Positions 54,901 to 64,000 of a stretch of 64,000 nt of DNA are shown piece by piece. Positions within the stretch are counted from its first letter, which is position 1. Every line of letters begins with the position of its first letter. The position numbers and the translations under genes were made by a program. The stretch is from the NCBI GenBank assembly GCA_001970955.1, contig MPUH01000033.1, positions 1-64,000 of the forward strand, read 5' to 3'. The DNA is from Stentor coeruleus (lineage: Eukaryota > Ciliophora > Heterotrichea > Heterotrichida > Stentoridae). Under the pieces are notes generated by a model. That model did not search any database. It had not been told where the DNA came from and was given only the letters and a program-made list of their open reading frames with translations.

Positions 54901-55293
54901 GTTGCTGCATTAGGTGATACTGCTGATTTTGAAGGTACGGATATACCTGTATATGATATACCATTACCTGAAAATAATTTTACATCAGAAAATGAAAGGG
55001 AAAAATTGAAGGATTGGGTTTTACAAGTGTCACAAGATAGGAAAGTTGAACAAAATTTTAGTTTTTGTGGATGTGAAAATTGTGGCAGTCAGATGTATGT
55101 GGCTTCTTTGAAATGTTTTAATTGCAATAATGGGTATGAACCTTGTTTGATTACCGGATATCCGGTGTTTAGGAAAACGCAAGTGACTTGTTCGAATTGT
55201 TATAAGCTGGCGAATAAGGAGGATTGGAATCAGTTTTTGGCAGCGAATTCGGCTTGTCCTTGGTGCTCGTCAATACAGTCGCAAGAGTATTAA
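51963..55293 (+). pseudogene. IFT172: 5'-truncated IFT172 (intraflagellar transport, IFT-B)
   Basis: About 1100 residues match the TPR half of IFT172, the IFT-B peripheral subunit that organises the ciliary tip turnaround. Clear matches include ALGNVSKARFLH, GMYQELHRWDE-like AMYRELHRWDELISIAEK, SINHFIEADAYQKAIEAA, NMAFIF, LDLADAIEDPEG, DTADFEGTDIPVYDIPLPEN and the C-terminal PCLITGYPVFRK. The N-terminal WD40 half (about 600 residues) is absent: homology begins near 51963, just after the LINE fragment. TAA (53016), TGA (53400) and TAG (54042) interrupt the frame without any GT...AG intron, and a T8 run near 54850 shifts it by one. I infer a young truncated pseudogene; in-frame stop readthrough is the alternative. 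Confidence 0.8.
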
Positions 55294-55386
55294 TTAGATA
55301 ACTTGGACGTAGATTAAAAATGTGAGGTTTATGTGTATAGAAGCGTATGGTTAAAGAAAGGTATATAAGAAATGAATCAAAGGGTT

Positions 55387-56412
55387 TTATTGTATTTTAC
55401 CAACAAGCAATCCCAGTATATCCCTAACAATGCCTACTGATATCTTTTTTATTGCCCCATTTCCATATGTATAAGCATACAACAATCCCTTAGATTTTTC
55501 CCAGCTCCACGTTTTAACCAGCCACTTTCTACATTTAGGTTGTGGTACATGCGAATTGTATATCAAATAATACAAATTCCCAATACTCAAACCTTGACTC
55601 TTAAACATCCAATCTAAAATATCGCTTCTATCATAAGCCAATACCTCAGAAAGCCTTGCCTCTATATTAAAATGTTTAAAAATCTCTAAAGGTGTGCCAA
55701 TTGAATAAAGGCATTTTTCAATACTTCTAGGTTTTATATATTTCCTATCTAAAATATGTGCTAATAATTCCCAATTACCTTTACAATAAATACCAATAGT
55801 TCCTTTTTTTGATGCTGAGTGTATTGAGCAATAATCAAAAGCAAATTCAAAACAAGTGATACTCCCGCTCCAAGTCGCACAATGGAGAATATTTTCTTTT
55901 CTATTGTTTTCTAAAGAAAAATTGTAGTTTGTAGTTTTTAGGAAATTGAGTAAGTCAAGCATTTTGTTTGCAGCTGCCCAATGACCTACAGCCCAACCGT
56001 ATTTGTCTTGAATATTCACTTCAGCTCCTTTTTTTATTAGAAAAATACACACATCTTCATGGGCGTTTTTTGAAGCCAAGTGTAATGGTGACTGGTTTTT
56101 TTGGTTTAGAGTATTTAGTAATGATGGTTCTTTTTTTAGTAAATAGATGATAGATCTTAAATCTCCTGATTCTGCTGAATAGTGAAGCACTGAGTTTTTA
56201 TGTTTTGTCAAGGATTTTATCAGGGCTTTAGATTTATCGATCAGATATTTTATTATATTAAAGCACTTGTATTTGCAGAGTAAATGCAAAATGTTTTTCT
56301 TTTCTCGACCATAAACTCCATTCTTTCGAAGCTTGAGCTTTTTAAACTTCTTTAACGAGGCAGATAATAGGACTTCTCTAATATTTTCATCAAGCTTTGT
56401 ATATTTTTTCAT
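55387..56412 (-). CDS. Ankyrin-repeat protein
   Basis: A 341-aa protein. Ankyrin repeats occupy about residues 35-190: YGREKKNILHLLCKYKCFNI, KNSVLHYSAESGDLRSIIYL, NQSPLHLASKNAHEDVCIFL, YGWAVGHWAAANKMLDLLNF and RKENILHCATWSGSITCFEF. The G-x-TPLH-x-A consensus is well kept in the third. The remaining C-terminal 150 residues are hydrophobic-basic with no known domain. Likely an interaction scaffold. Its ATG is 37 bp from that of the divergent neighbour. It ends in TAA. Confidence 0.8.
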   Translation of the reverse strand: MKKYTKLDENIREVLLSASLKKFKKLKLRKNGVYGREKKNILHLLCKYKCFNIIKYLIDKSKALIKSLTKHKNSVLHYSAESGDLRSIIYLLKKEPSLLNTLNQKNQSPLHLASKNAHEDVCIFLIKKGAEVNIQDKYGWAVGHWAAANKMLDLLNFLKTTNYNFSLENNRKENILHCATWSGSITCFEFAFDYCSIHSASKKGTIGIYCKGNWELLAHILDRKYIKPRSIEKCLYSIGTPLEIFKHFNIEARLSEVLAYDRSDILDWMFKSQGLSIGNLYYLIYNSHVPQPKCRKWLVKTWSWEKSKGLLYAYTYGNGAIKKISVGIVRDILGLLVGKIQ

Positions 56413-56449
56413 TTTATATGACTTGAATTAAAACCTAAATAATATCATA

Positions 56450-56950
56450 ATGAAAGCTAATTTGTCTTGCGAAATAAAGCTTCTTGATCATCATAAAGTA
56501 TCTAAATCTCAAGGAGACTCACTTATAATCACCCCATTCCAAATAAAGAAAAATGATATTAGATTGCCTTTTCTTAGAAATAAATACAGCTTGCCAAGGA
56601 AAATCCCAGAAGAGTATCAGTTTCTCGATATAAGGTCAAAATCATATAAATTATCAAAAACTCCTATACCTTATTCCTACAAATTTTCTCGTTATATCAT
56701 TTCAAAAGAGTTCATAAACTACGCTTTAAGCAAAGTACAAAATAAACCAATGGTCAAAAATCTTACCGATCTCTATTCACGACGTTCTGAGTACTTATCA
56801 TCATTAGAAAACTCTCCAATACCTAAAGCAGAATACAAAGCAAGCCCTTTATCGAAAAAACATACTCATAAGTTCATAGTAACAACATCAAAGAAAAAAG
56901 AACTTATTCTTAATGGCCTTCCTATAAACCTTGCAAGTAAGATTAAATGA
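56450..56950 (+). CDS. Small basic protein, unknown
   Basis: A 166-aa Lys/Ser/Pro-rich protein (RLPFLRNKYSLPRKIPEEYQ; SKSYKLSKTPIPYSYKFSRY). No domain, membrane segment or coiled coil. Sequence is not low-complexity and the ATG lies only 37 bp from the divergent ankyrin gene, so the pair must share a minimal promoter. Short basic proteins with repeated Pro/Tyr like this are often axonemal in ciliates, but that is only a guess. Ends in TGA. Confidence 0.55.
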   Translation: MKANLSCEIKLLDHHKVSKSQGDSLIITPFQIKKNDIRLPFLRNKYSLPRKIPEEYQFLDIRSKSYKLSKTPIPYSYKFSRYIISKEFINYALSKVQNKPMVKNLTDLYSRRSEYLSSLENSPIPKAEYKASPLSKKHTHKFIVTTSKKKELILNGLPINLASKIK

Positions 56951-58418
56951 TCCTGTTTAATAAATATGTTGCATAAGTTATCTTTAAGATTTCTTTACGT
57001 CAGACAAAAAGTCTTTAGAATGAAAATCATATATAATCTCCAAAACTTCTAGTAAATATCAAGTTGATAATTTGTATATTTCATATCTTGTTTCACTAAT
57101 AAAAAAAGTTGTATTTTTATGATACCCCTGGTATTAATGATAATATATTGTGGAATAGTTTTACATCAATATATTGTACTATATGAAAATTTACTTAAGA
57201 TGGTTTAAGTAGTTTAGAAAAATAAGTTTATGGTTATAGGGATATGTGATAATAATGATTGAGGATTTTGAATAAGGAGTTTTTTTATGGTTTTAGGCTT
57301 GCTATAAGGTTTGATATAGGCTGATGTACATATAAATGCTGTGATAGACTGGTGAAAATGCTTTACTTTTGGTTAAGATAATAGATAAATTAGTCATTGA
57401 AATAGTTTAAAATAATAATACATCAGAAAATTGTAAAAGCTTGGTGAAATCATTAAGAGTTGTTGTGCTCTAATATTGAAATCACTTTTAGGATTGAAAA
57501 ATAATACTTGATTATTAATGTTTTGATGTATAAATAAACTTAAATACTAGTTGAAGCATAAATGCCTTATGCTTTAAAGCAGGTATCATATCATCTTATA
57601 CAATTAAATCTTTACAATAAAAAAATATAGTAATAATAAATGGGCGAAAGTAAATATAAAGTTTTATAATAAATAAAATGGTTTGCAATGTAATTATTCC
57701 TATTAATAAACACTAAAGAAGTTTATTTTTATATTAAAATTTGGTATTGTATATTTTTTTAATCTGATTACTAGTTAAGAAATTAAATAAAAAAATGTTT
57801 GTGTATATATATTTATAAAACAGCTATAATAGATTAGATAATACATGATAAGTTTATAATAAATTATATTAGCATCAAAAAAGCTAACTATATACTTTGT
57901 AATATACAAACTTTTTATAAGGTAAGATAATTTTGTTATTTTAGAAATCAACATGAAGACAAATCAGTTTTTATTTTGACTAATATTTATGCATAAAGTC
58001 ACCTTTATATTATCAATTTACCTATCTAAATATACTATCATATGAAAAAAATCCAATAATATTCACACCCTAACACCCATTTCCTCCAATCGTAACACTA
58101 TTTAAATGCAGTTCCGATCTCATCATAAACACAATTACTCAGCATCAACCTTACAAAATTCAATTCAAACCTCGAACTTAACCTCATAAAATACAACTTT
58201 TATTATCCCCAACTCTCATTTTAACATAAAATCCTATGTTTTTTTACTACAAAAATATTCAAACAATTTCTCTTTTATCCTAATCTCCCTTATTCCAAGT
58301 TAATTTTCTGTAGTTTTTTTTAAACCTAAAGGATATTCATCAATCACTTTCCTCAATCATTTTAATAAACCAAATAATTAATCATGGTCATTATTTCAGA
58401 ATATAATTTTTTCAAAAC
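56951..58418. other. Gene-free region with skew reset
   Basis: No gene or repeat seen. 57180-57960 is rather C-poor; 58021-58320 has 11 G in 300 bases. The change falls near 57970-58020. Confidence 0.55.
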
Positions 58419-60446
58419 ATGAATAGCGAATTGGAACAACTAAGCAAATTTAAGCTTGAACATACCGAAGATTTCCTCAAAACCTTTGACACAGACAAAA
58501 ACTGCACATCAAGGTTTAGGAAATATGGAAGTGATACTGAAAGCCCAATATTCAAACGTATCGAAGATGGAGTATTATCTCATGAGTCCTCGACAATATT
58601 AAAAGTCAATGAATCTGAGTATATAAGATGTTTAGAGCTTCAAAACTCTTTGCTTAAAAGCAAAATAAGCAAGATTGTTAAACTATCTGGGATCAGTGAG
58701 GACTTTTTATTAGCTGCTGATAAGGAAATCACAGAGGAATCAATATATGAAGAAATGAAAAGTCTTGAACTTGAGTGCTTAAAGAGTTTTGAAAAGCGGC
58801 TAAGTCTGATTTTCAGCAGCCTAGATAGTAAAATTAACGCCGTTTCAGAAAAAGTATTAAAAAACTTGATCAAGACTCAGTCAGTAAAGCAAAAGTTCAG
58901 GAAAATCCTACAAGATTATAAAAACGTAGAAAAGATATTAACAGAAAAAAACTTGGAACTGGAAAAAAATTACTCATCACAAGCATTCGAGAATAAGATT
59001 TTAGAAGCTTATAAGCTTATTGAATGCTTAAAAACTGAGTTGAAAAATGCTAAAAATGAAATTATAACTCCAACTGTGACCATCTACATCCAAGACCTTG
59101 AATTAAATGAAAAATCTGAAGAAGATAAAACCAAACAAGAAGAAATCATGCAAAAAAACTATGAAGACCTTATTCTATTAAACATGCAGTTAAAATCTGA
59201 CCTTCTAAGCAATGAAGGCAACCTAACAAAATTTAGACAACTTGAAGATGAAGTTCGAATCCTACAAGAAAAATGCGAATTTCTAGAAAAAGTCAATAAA
59301 GAGCTCACAAGCAAAAAAAATGACTCAGATGACTCTTTAGATCTCGATTGCAGCAATATCAAAGAAATGATTGAAATACAAGAACTCCGAGCAGCACTTC
59401 GAAGTATAAGCGAAAAATATGAACAAGAAAAAGAAACAATCCTCAGAGATTGTGGTGAAGCACGACAAGATATAGAAACTCAAATGTTTAGATTACGTAA
59501 TGAAAAAGCTTATATCGAAGTGAAATTCAAAGACAACGAAAGACAATTATCTGATATAAACAGAGAAAAAGAAAGACTTGAAGGGACTATATCATTATTA
59601 AAAAAAGAAATAGAAAAGCTTAAAGACTGTAAAATCCCTGAAGGACCACCAAGATCATCATTTTCAAGATATGGGTCAAGTGAATTACTTCATTTTAGTA
59701 ACAGCGGAGATTTCGAACTTACAGAAAGTGTTGATAAATTTGCTGCAGTAAATTCTAATGATATACACGAAATGCTTATAGAAGAAATCAATGATATGGC
59801 CTTAAGGATAAAAGATAATCTAATGTCAAATACAGAAAACATGTCAAGTAAAGATGTGATATACAAATTTATAGACATGGGATTAAAAATCAAAAAACTT
59901 ATAACCCATGAAGTTATCCCTGGGGCTATAATAAAAGATTTATCTGAAACATTAGCTGAAATATTAAGCAAATATAAAATAAAAATTGGGATATTAGAAC
60001 AAGAAAAAGCTGAAAAAGATAAAAGGATTGAAGAGTTTTGTAGATATGAAAGACTTGAAATACAAACTGAACCTAGTCCTAGGATGTCAACACCAGCTAT
60101 GAGTTCAGATTCAAATTATTTTATGAAAAGACAGTTGCAAATGGAAAAGTCTAGGGTTTATGAGAAAAAACATGAGATACATTTGCATAAAGAACAAATT
60201 TCTTATCTTAAACAAAATGTTAGGGATTTACAAGCTGAGGTTGATAGGCTTAGTAAGATGGATATTGGGCATCTTAAGGAGTTTTGGTGGAATTTAGGGA
60301 AGGAAATACCGATTTTGCAAGGGAATGCTGAGGATATGGTGGAAGTATTTTCAAAGATGCTAGGGTATAATTCGAAAGAGATTTGTGGGATGAATGCAGA
60401 GAGGAAGAATAAGAAGTCGAAGATAAAATTTGGTTTTTTTAGGTAA
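58419..60446 (+). CDS. Long coiled-coil protein
   Basis: A 675-aa protein. Heptad-rich segments cover about residues 65-400 (EEDKTKQEEIMQKNYEDLIL; KDNERQLSDINREKERLEGT) and 530-620. Between them is a shorter non-coiled stretch (about 410-520). The last 60 residues (LKEFWWNLGKEIPILQGNAE, DMVEVFSKMLGYNSKE) faintly resemble GRIP-type Golgi-targeting ends of golgins, but I cannot claim this. The tail is basic. Likely a structural or tethering protein of the Golgi or cytoskeleton. It has no introns and ends in TAA. Strongly G-poor 5' flank. Confidence 0.7.
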   Translation: MNSELEQLSKFKLEHTEDFLKTFDTDKNCTSRFRKYGSDTESPIFKRIEDGVLSHESSTILKVNESEYIRCLELQNSLLKSKISKIVKLSGISEDFLLAADKEITEESIYEEMKSLELECLKSFEKRLSLIFSSLDSKINAVSEKVLKNLIKTQSVKQKFRKILQDYKNVEKILTEKNLELEKNYSSQAFENKILEAYKLIECLKTELKNAKNEIITPTVTIYIQDLELNEKSEEDKTKQEEIMQKNYEDLILLNMQLKSDLLSNEGNLTKFRQLEDEVRILQEKCEFLEKVNKELTSKKNDSDDSLDLDCSNIKEMIEIQELRAALRSISEKYEQEKETILRDCGEARQDIETQMFRLRNEKAYIEVKFKDNERQLSDINREKERLEGTISLLKKEIEKLKDCKIPEGPPRSSFSRYGSSELLHFSNSGDFELTESVDKFAAVNSNDIHEMLIEEINDMALRIKDNLMSNTENMSSKDVIYKFIDMGLKIKKLITHEVIPGAIIKDLSETLAEILSKYKIKIGILEQEKAEKDKRIEEFCRYERLEIQTEPSPRMSTPAMSSDSNYFMKRQLQMEKSRVYEKKHEIHLHKEQISYLKQNVRDLQAEVDRLSKMDIGHLKEFWWNLGKEIPILQGNAEDMVEVFSKMLGYNSKEICGMNAERKNKKSKIKFGFFR

Positions 60447-60551
60447 GAGTTAATATGTAATAAGTTATTTTAGTATATGTTTATGAGGATTTTATAGCAT
60501 TTGAGTTTTTGTGTTTCAAATAAATAACAGATTATACACGAAATAAAACAA

Positions 60552-61556
60552 TTATATTAATATACTTGCATCAGATAATGAGAAAACTGAGTTCTTGGTT
60601 AAGCTTAGGGCCTCTTTAAGTTTGTGGCTAAGGGTGAAGTTTATTGAAGGGGTTTGTTCAATAGTTATATTTGGTAGATTTAGTTTAGTCGCTAAAATAC
60701 CTTGGTTTTCAAGTTTTTTTTCTAGATATTTAACAATACGTTCATCTTCTGCTAGAAATAGCATTTCTTCATATCTGTATGAGATATCTATCTGGACAGT
60801 ATCTACCAAATAGGCAATACAATTGTGAAAACTTTCATTTTTACTCTCTAAAAGCCCTCTGAGACATATAATTACAGCATTTTCTCCTAGGATGTTCTTT
60901 GCATTGAAGTCAGCGTGGCAAAACTCGTAAAGAAGTTTAATTAGAGGCAGTGATCCTTTTCTACAAGCAATCAATGCACAATTTTCCCTAAGTGTATTTC
61001 TCTGTGAATGCACATCAAATTCTTCAGGTACATCTTGTTTATTTTCAAAATTCTTATAAAAATAATAAACCAAAGGTAACATCAAATATCTTGTAGCTGT
61101 ATGTATATAGCATTCCTGCCATACCGCATCATCACTTTCTTTATTAAAAGTTTCACTAGGATTCCTTCTCTGATTAGCCAAATAAGCAGGTAAATAAATT
61201 TTCATAATTTTTGTATATCCTTTAGCTGCCAATACTCTCATAGGGTCAATTTGTTGCATCCATAATATTTTTTCCATACGAGTTAAAGAACTTCCAATCT
61301 TCAAAAGCATTTTAAAGCATTTAGAAGCACCAATTATAAGACAAAGGCTTAGACAGTTTAAAGTGAGATTCTTACATTTCAACTCATATGAATCAAAAAA
61401 AACTGCATCCGCTGAATAATGAGAATAGACATCTTTTATACAATCTTTAAGTTGGTGCATATCATCTTGGCTTATAGCTTTAGTCAATGCGAAGTCTAGA
61501 TTGTTAGAATTTAACTGGTTTGTTTGTAGGGTACTTTTGCAGTTTTTACAGCCCAT
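60552..61556 (-). CDS. Ankyrin-like protein with predicted N-terminal acylation
   Basis: A 334-aa protein. It begins MGCKNCKS: Gly2 with Cys3 and Cys6 is a textbook dual myristoylation/palmitoylation signal, so membrane anchoring is expected. The body has degenerate ankyrin-like helical pairs (LNCLSLCLIIGASKCFKMLL; NCALIACRKGSLPLIKLLYE; GENAVIICLRGLLE). The C-terminus is Ser-rich. Function unknown; perhaps a membrane-bound scaffold. It converges with the coiled-coil gene 105 bp away. Ends in TAA. Confidence 0.7.
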   Translation of the reverse strand: MGCKNCKSTLQTNQLNSNNLDFALTKAISQDDMHQLKDCIKDVYSHYSADAVFFDSYELKCKNLTLNCLSLCLIIGASKCFKMLLKIGSSLTRMEKILWMQQIDPMRVLAAKGYTKIMKIYLPAYLANQRRNPSETFNKESDDAVWQECYIHTATRYLMLPLVYYFYKNFENKQDVPEEFDVHSQRNTLRENCALIACRKGSLPLIKLLYEFCHADFNAKNILGENAVIICLRGLLESKNESFHNCIAYLVDTVQIDISYRYEEMLFLAEDERIVKYLEKKLENQGILATKLNLPNITIEQTPSINFTLSHKLKEALSLTKNSVFSLSDASILI

Positions 61557-62208
61557 TTTTTATACCATAGAGAGAAAAGAAAGTAAAAACGGTAAGAACT
61601 GCTGATTGGGTTTGGAGAGTGAGAGTGATATAAGGGTTTTTTAGAGGAATGCTTATGAGAGGAAATAGATGAAAGGGTAGATGAGAATTTTATTGAGAAA
61701 TGCTGGGGATATTAGAAAGTGAAAAGTTTTTTTTGAGTGAGGATTTTAGTTGTTGTTTAGATATGGATAGAAATATTATTAAAAGGATTTTATGATAATA
61801 TGGGAATATAGCATTGATAATTTTTGGATTGTTTAAATGATTTGTTAGAAAGGTAAGAGAAGTTAATTAGATATTGATGATTTTAGGTTGGTTTTGTTAT
61901 GAAATAACACTTTTTATAGGCTAGGGTTTATGTATATTTAAAATATGTGTGAATGTTTTTTAAGGTGTTAATAACAATGGAGAAAATTCAAACTATAATT
62001 TTTAAGGGTAAAATAATAAATACGATTTAAACAGATTTTTAATAGTAAATAATCAGCCTACAACCTTTTTATTAAATTCAAATTATAAACACAAATTATC
62101 ATTCCTATAAAAATAACCCTATCATCTCCCTAGTATTTAAATCTTCAAATTTATTATATTTTGTTTTACTCGATTCCCAACTCCTAAAATTTTTTGTGTA
62201 TAAATTAC
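61557..62208. other. Intergenic region between two minus-strand genes, skew reset near 62000
   Basis: 61621-61920 has 5 C in 300 bases; 62040-62208 is G-poor. This shows that the reset also occurs between genes in tandem, not only between divergent ones. No gene seen. Confidence 0.6.
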
Positions 62209-63534
62209 TTATATAGCATCATAGAACTTATGACATTCTAAAATGCTATTTAACACATCAACACTATTTCTTCCCTTGACCATTCCTTCTAATACCTCAT
62301 AAACACATTCATAATCATCTCTAATCTCCTGAGGAATTTCCAAACTTTCCCTAAACCTTTCTAAAGCATTTTTCCTTTCTTCCTTACTTCTAAAAATCAC
62401 AAACAATTCAATCAAAATCCCCGCAAGTCTCAAAATATCCTCCTTCTGCCCATCCTTAACACAATTCCCCCCAACTTTTCCTAGTCTGAAATTTGATATT
62501 TTCACATGTTTTGATCTATTCAAATATACATTTTTACTCTTTAAATCCCCATGACATAAACCACTTTCATGTATACTTTTCAATCCTTTAACCAGTTGTT
62601 TAAAAATTTTATAACATAATTTTTTATTTTGTATACCCAAATCAAGCCATTCTTTCAAGTTTTTATACGTATAAACTTCAGTTTGTATACATAGCAAAAG
62701 CTTTTTCTTATATAAAATCCCTATTTGAACCTCTTCTTCTTCAAGCCAACTTGTTAGATACCTGGCAATATATTTAGAATCTAAAGATTTTAGACTATAA
62801 ATTTCTTTGAAAATCTCATTTTCAGACAGTTTCTTATTTTTCAACATATTTAAAGTGATTTTTTTAATCACATAAGTTTGTTTATCTAAAACATGCTTCG
62901 CCGTGTAGACCTCATCCTCTCTTTTTGTCTCAATCAAATCATGTTCATAAAAATTTCTTATAAAATTCGAATTATCAATCATTGATTTTATATCTTTTTC
63001 TAACTCCTTTTCATAACAGTTATTTTTACAAGTATTTTCATATGAAAGGCCAAAGTTTTCGATTGGTTTTTCTATTATTTCTTCAGCTTCAAAGATAGGA
63101 GATGGAGTTTCTTTTTGAATATTATAAGAAAATAATGATGATGAGGTCAAGTAAGAAACAAGTTTACCGAATATAAAGCCTATGATTCCTGCTGTGATAA
63201 TAAGGAATAATAAGGCCTGGTGACTTAATAAAAAATCAGTATGATCAATATAAGGAATATTATTCTTTGGTATAAGCCAGAAATAATGAGAAAATTTGAA
63301 TTTTTCTATAGGATTATTAGAGGATAAAGGTTGTGTAGGTATTTTTTGGTCTTGGAAAAATTCTCTTGTGAATTCGTTGTTAAAAGAATTAGCGTTTGAT
63401 GTAATTTTTGTCGCTTGGGTAAGTGCTTGATAGAGAAAATTACTTAGAAAGTTGGATAGAAGGTGGCTTATGTCTGGAAATAGCAATCTACTTATGAATG
63501 AGACACTGATAAATAAGATACATTCGCTAGCCAT
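62209..63534 (-). CDS. Membrane-anchored PERK-like (eIF2-alpha kinase family) protein, degenerate DFG
   Basis: A 441-aa protein. A hydrophobic N-terminus (ECILFISVSFISRLLF) could be a signal sequence. A second membrane segment, ALLFLIITAGIIGFIFGKLV, lies near 110-130, so only about 85 residues would be lumenal. The kinase domain covers about 200-435. VIKKITL gives the ATP lysine, near 223. EEVQIGILYKKKLLLCIQTE, then KNLKEWL, matches the PEK/GCN2 strand-5 region (LYIQM...NLKDW). The catalytic loop is HGDLKSKN (H328, D330). The DFG position reads SNF (N348), so the metal-binding Asp is lost and activity is doubtful. Family position suggests ER-stress signalling, but the lumenal domain is far shorter than in PERK. 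Confidence 0.65.
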   Translation of the reverse strand: MASECILFISVSFISRLLFPDISHLLSNFLSNFLYQALTQATKITSNANSFNNEFTREFFQDQKIPTQPLSSNNPIEKFKFSHYFWLIPKNNIPYIDHTDFLLSHQALLFLIITAGIIGFIFGKLVSYLTSSSLFSYNIQKETPSPIFEAEEIIEKPIENFGLSYENTCKNNCYEKELEKDIKSMIDNSNFIRNFYEHDLIETKREDEVYTAKHVLDKQTYVIKKITLNMLKNKKLSENEIFKEIYSLKSLDSKYIARYLTSWLEEEEVQIGILYKKKLLLCIQTEVYTYKNLKEWLDLGIQNKKLCYKIFKQLVKGLKSIHESGLCHGDLKSKNVYLNRSKHVKISNFRLGKVGGNCVKDGQKEDILRLAGILIELFVIFRSKEERKNALERFRESLEIPQEIRDDYECVYEVLEGMVKGRNSVDVLNSILECHKFYDAI

Positions 63535-64000
63535 AATAGTTTTATTACTTGGAAAATATGGCTGTATTATATTATCATAAGTTTTTTATATAGGAGATAA
63601 TTAGAAATTTAACAGAAGGTATTTTGCATTTATTATTAAGCAGTGATTATTGAGGATGCAAGTTTTTATATGTGATTAAAGGTTTAGGGTTCAGGAGGTT
63701 TTTGTAAAAAAAAATTTGAAAATTTATTTAAAATTTCAGGTTTAGAAATGCTTGTTGAATATTTTGGGTGTTAGGAATTAACTTAGCGACTGATGATTTT
63801 TTAAAAAAAAGTAGATGTTGTGACCTTGTGATAGATTTTTTTTTATAATAGTCAATATGAGGTAATTATTTTTGTATTTTAGGTTCAAATTAGACAGAAG
63901 ATAGCATGACAATATAAAGTTTATATTATTATAAACTATAATTTATATTTTTATTTTGTAGTTAAGTTTTGTGTTGTTTATATTTTTTATTTAGATAAAG
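63535..64000. other. Right edge, 5' flank of the kinase gene
   Basis: Strongly C-poor, matching the 5' flank pattern of minus-strand genes. No gene seen before the window ends. Confidence 0.6.

Noticed and set aside
51963-55293. All-three-stops-reassigned genetic code (Condylostoma type) for the whole window
   Set aside because: Long intact genes have no internal stops, and genes end cleanly in TAA, TAG or TGA, sometimes doubled. Kept only as an alternative for IFT172.
1-64000. CRISPR arrays, riboswitches, prokaryotic operons, LTR or virus-like elements
   Set aside because: No regularly spaced repeats, no ribosome-binding-site pattern, and no capsid, envelope, integrase or polymerase motifs seen; the sequence is eukaryotic nuclear DNA.

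Overview
The window looks like macronuclear DNA of a heterotrich ciliate, most probably Stentor-like. It is very AT-rich. Genes are compact and ciliary proteins are common. Split genes carry introns of exactly 15 nt (eight found here, GT...AG). Long reading frames such as the 2003-codon TOG gene run uninterrupted in the standard code, and genes end with TAA, TAG and TGA alike. This is the combination known for Stentor; I cannot confirm the species from sequence alone.

Layout. 0.6-2.0 kb: decayed GABA transaminase (-). 2.8-4.7: CCP5-like tubulin deglutamylase (+). 5.2-6.1: B-box protein (+). 6.3-7.4: three-exon coiled-coil gene (-). 9.8-10.2: MBF1 (+). 10.7-11.4: probable CFAP77 (-). 12.4-13.7: amino-acid permease (+). 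14.0-14.9: Cys-rich RING-like protein (+), with its 5' end present in three copies. 15.0-15.7: SAS6-like (-). 15.9-17.6: protein kinase (-). 18.9-23.3: small genes and one decayed gene (-). 24.3-26.9: TPR protein (+). 27.4-28.1: three-exon gene (+). 28.5-29.7: Kelch protein (-). 30.0-31.8: two-exon TPR-like gene (-). 32.5-32.9: C2H2 zinc-finger protein (-). 35.5-41.5: XMAP215/ch-TOG (-). 42.0-43.1: WGR-like/SAM protein (-). 43.8-46.4: TRF4-type nucleotidyltransferase (+). 46.5: tRNA-Glu. 46.7-47.7: MAN1/Src1-type nuclear-envelope protein (-). 49.3-49.9: CCCH/RING protein (+). 50.6-55.3: a graveyard holding a CDPK relic, a LINE 3' fragment and a 5'-truncated IFT172. 55.4-63.5: two ankyrin genes, a small gene, a coiled-coil gene and a PERK-like membrane kinase.

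Functional theme. CCP5, SAS6L, CFAP77, XMAP215 and IFT172 all concern microtubules, basal bodies and cilia, as expected for a ciliate. No operon-like organisation is visible, but some divergent pairs are only 37-72 bp apart.

Most unusual signal. On the given strand, composition follows a saw-tooth: G-poor/C-rich blocks change gradually across each gene into C-poor/G-rich blocks, then reset abruptly. The polarity does not depend on gene direction, and resets also occur inside long genes. Other cautions: three single-N gaps are flanked by perfect 40-52 bp repeats, and several local tandem duplications or one-base frame breaks may be assembly errors.
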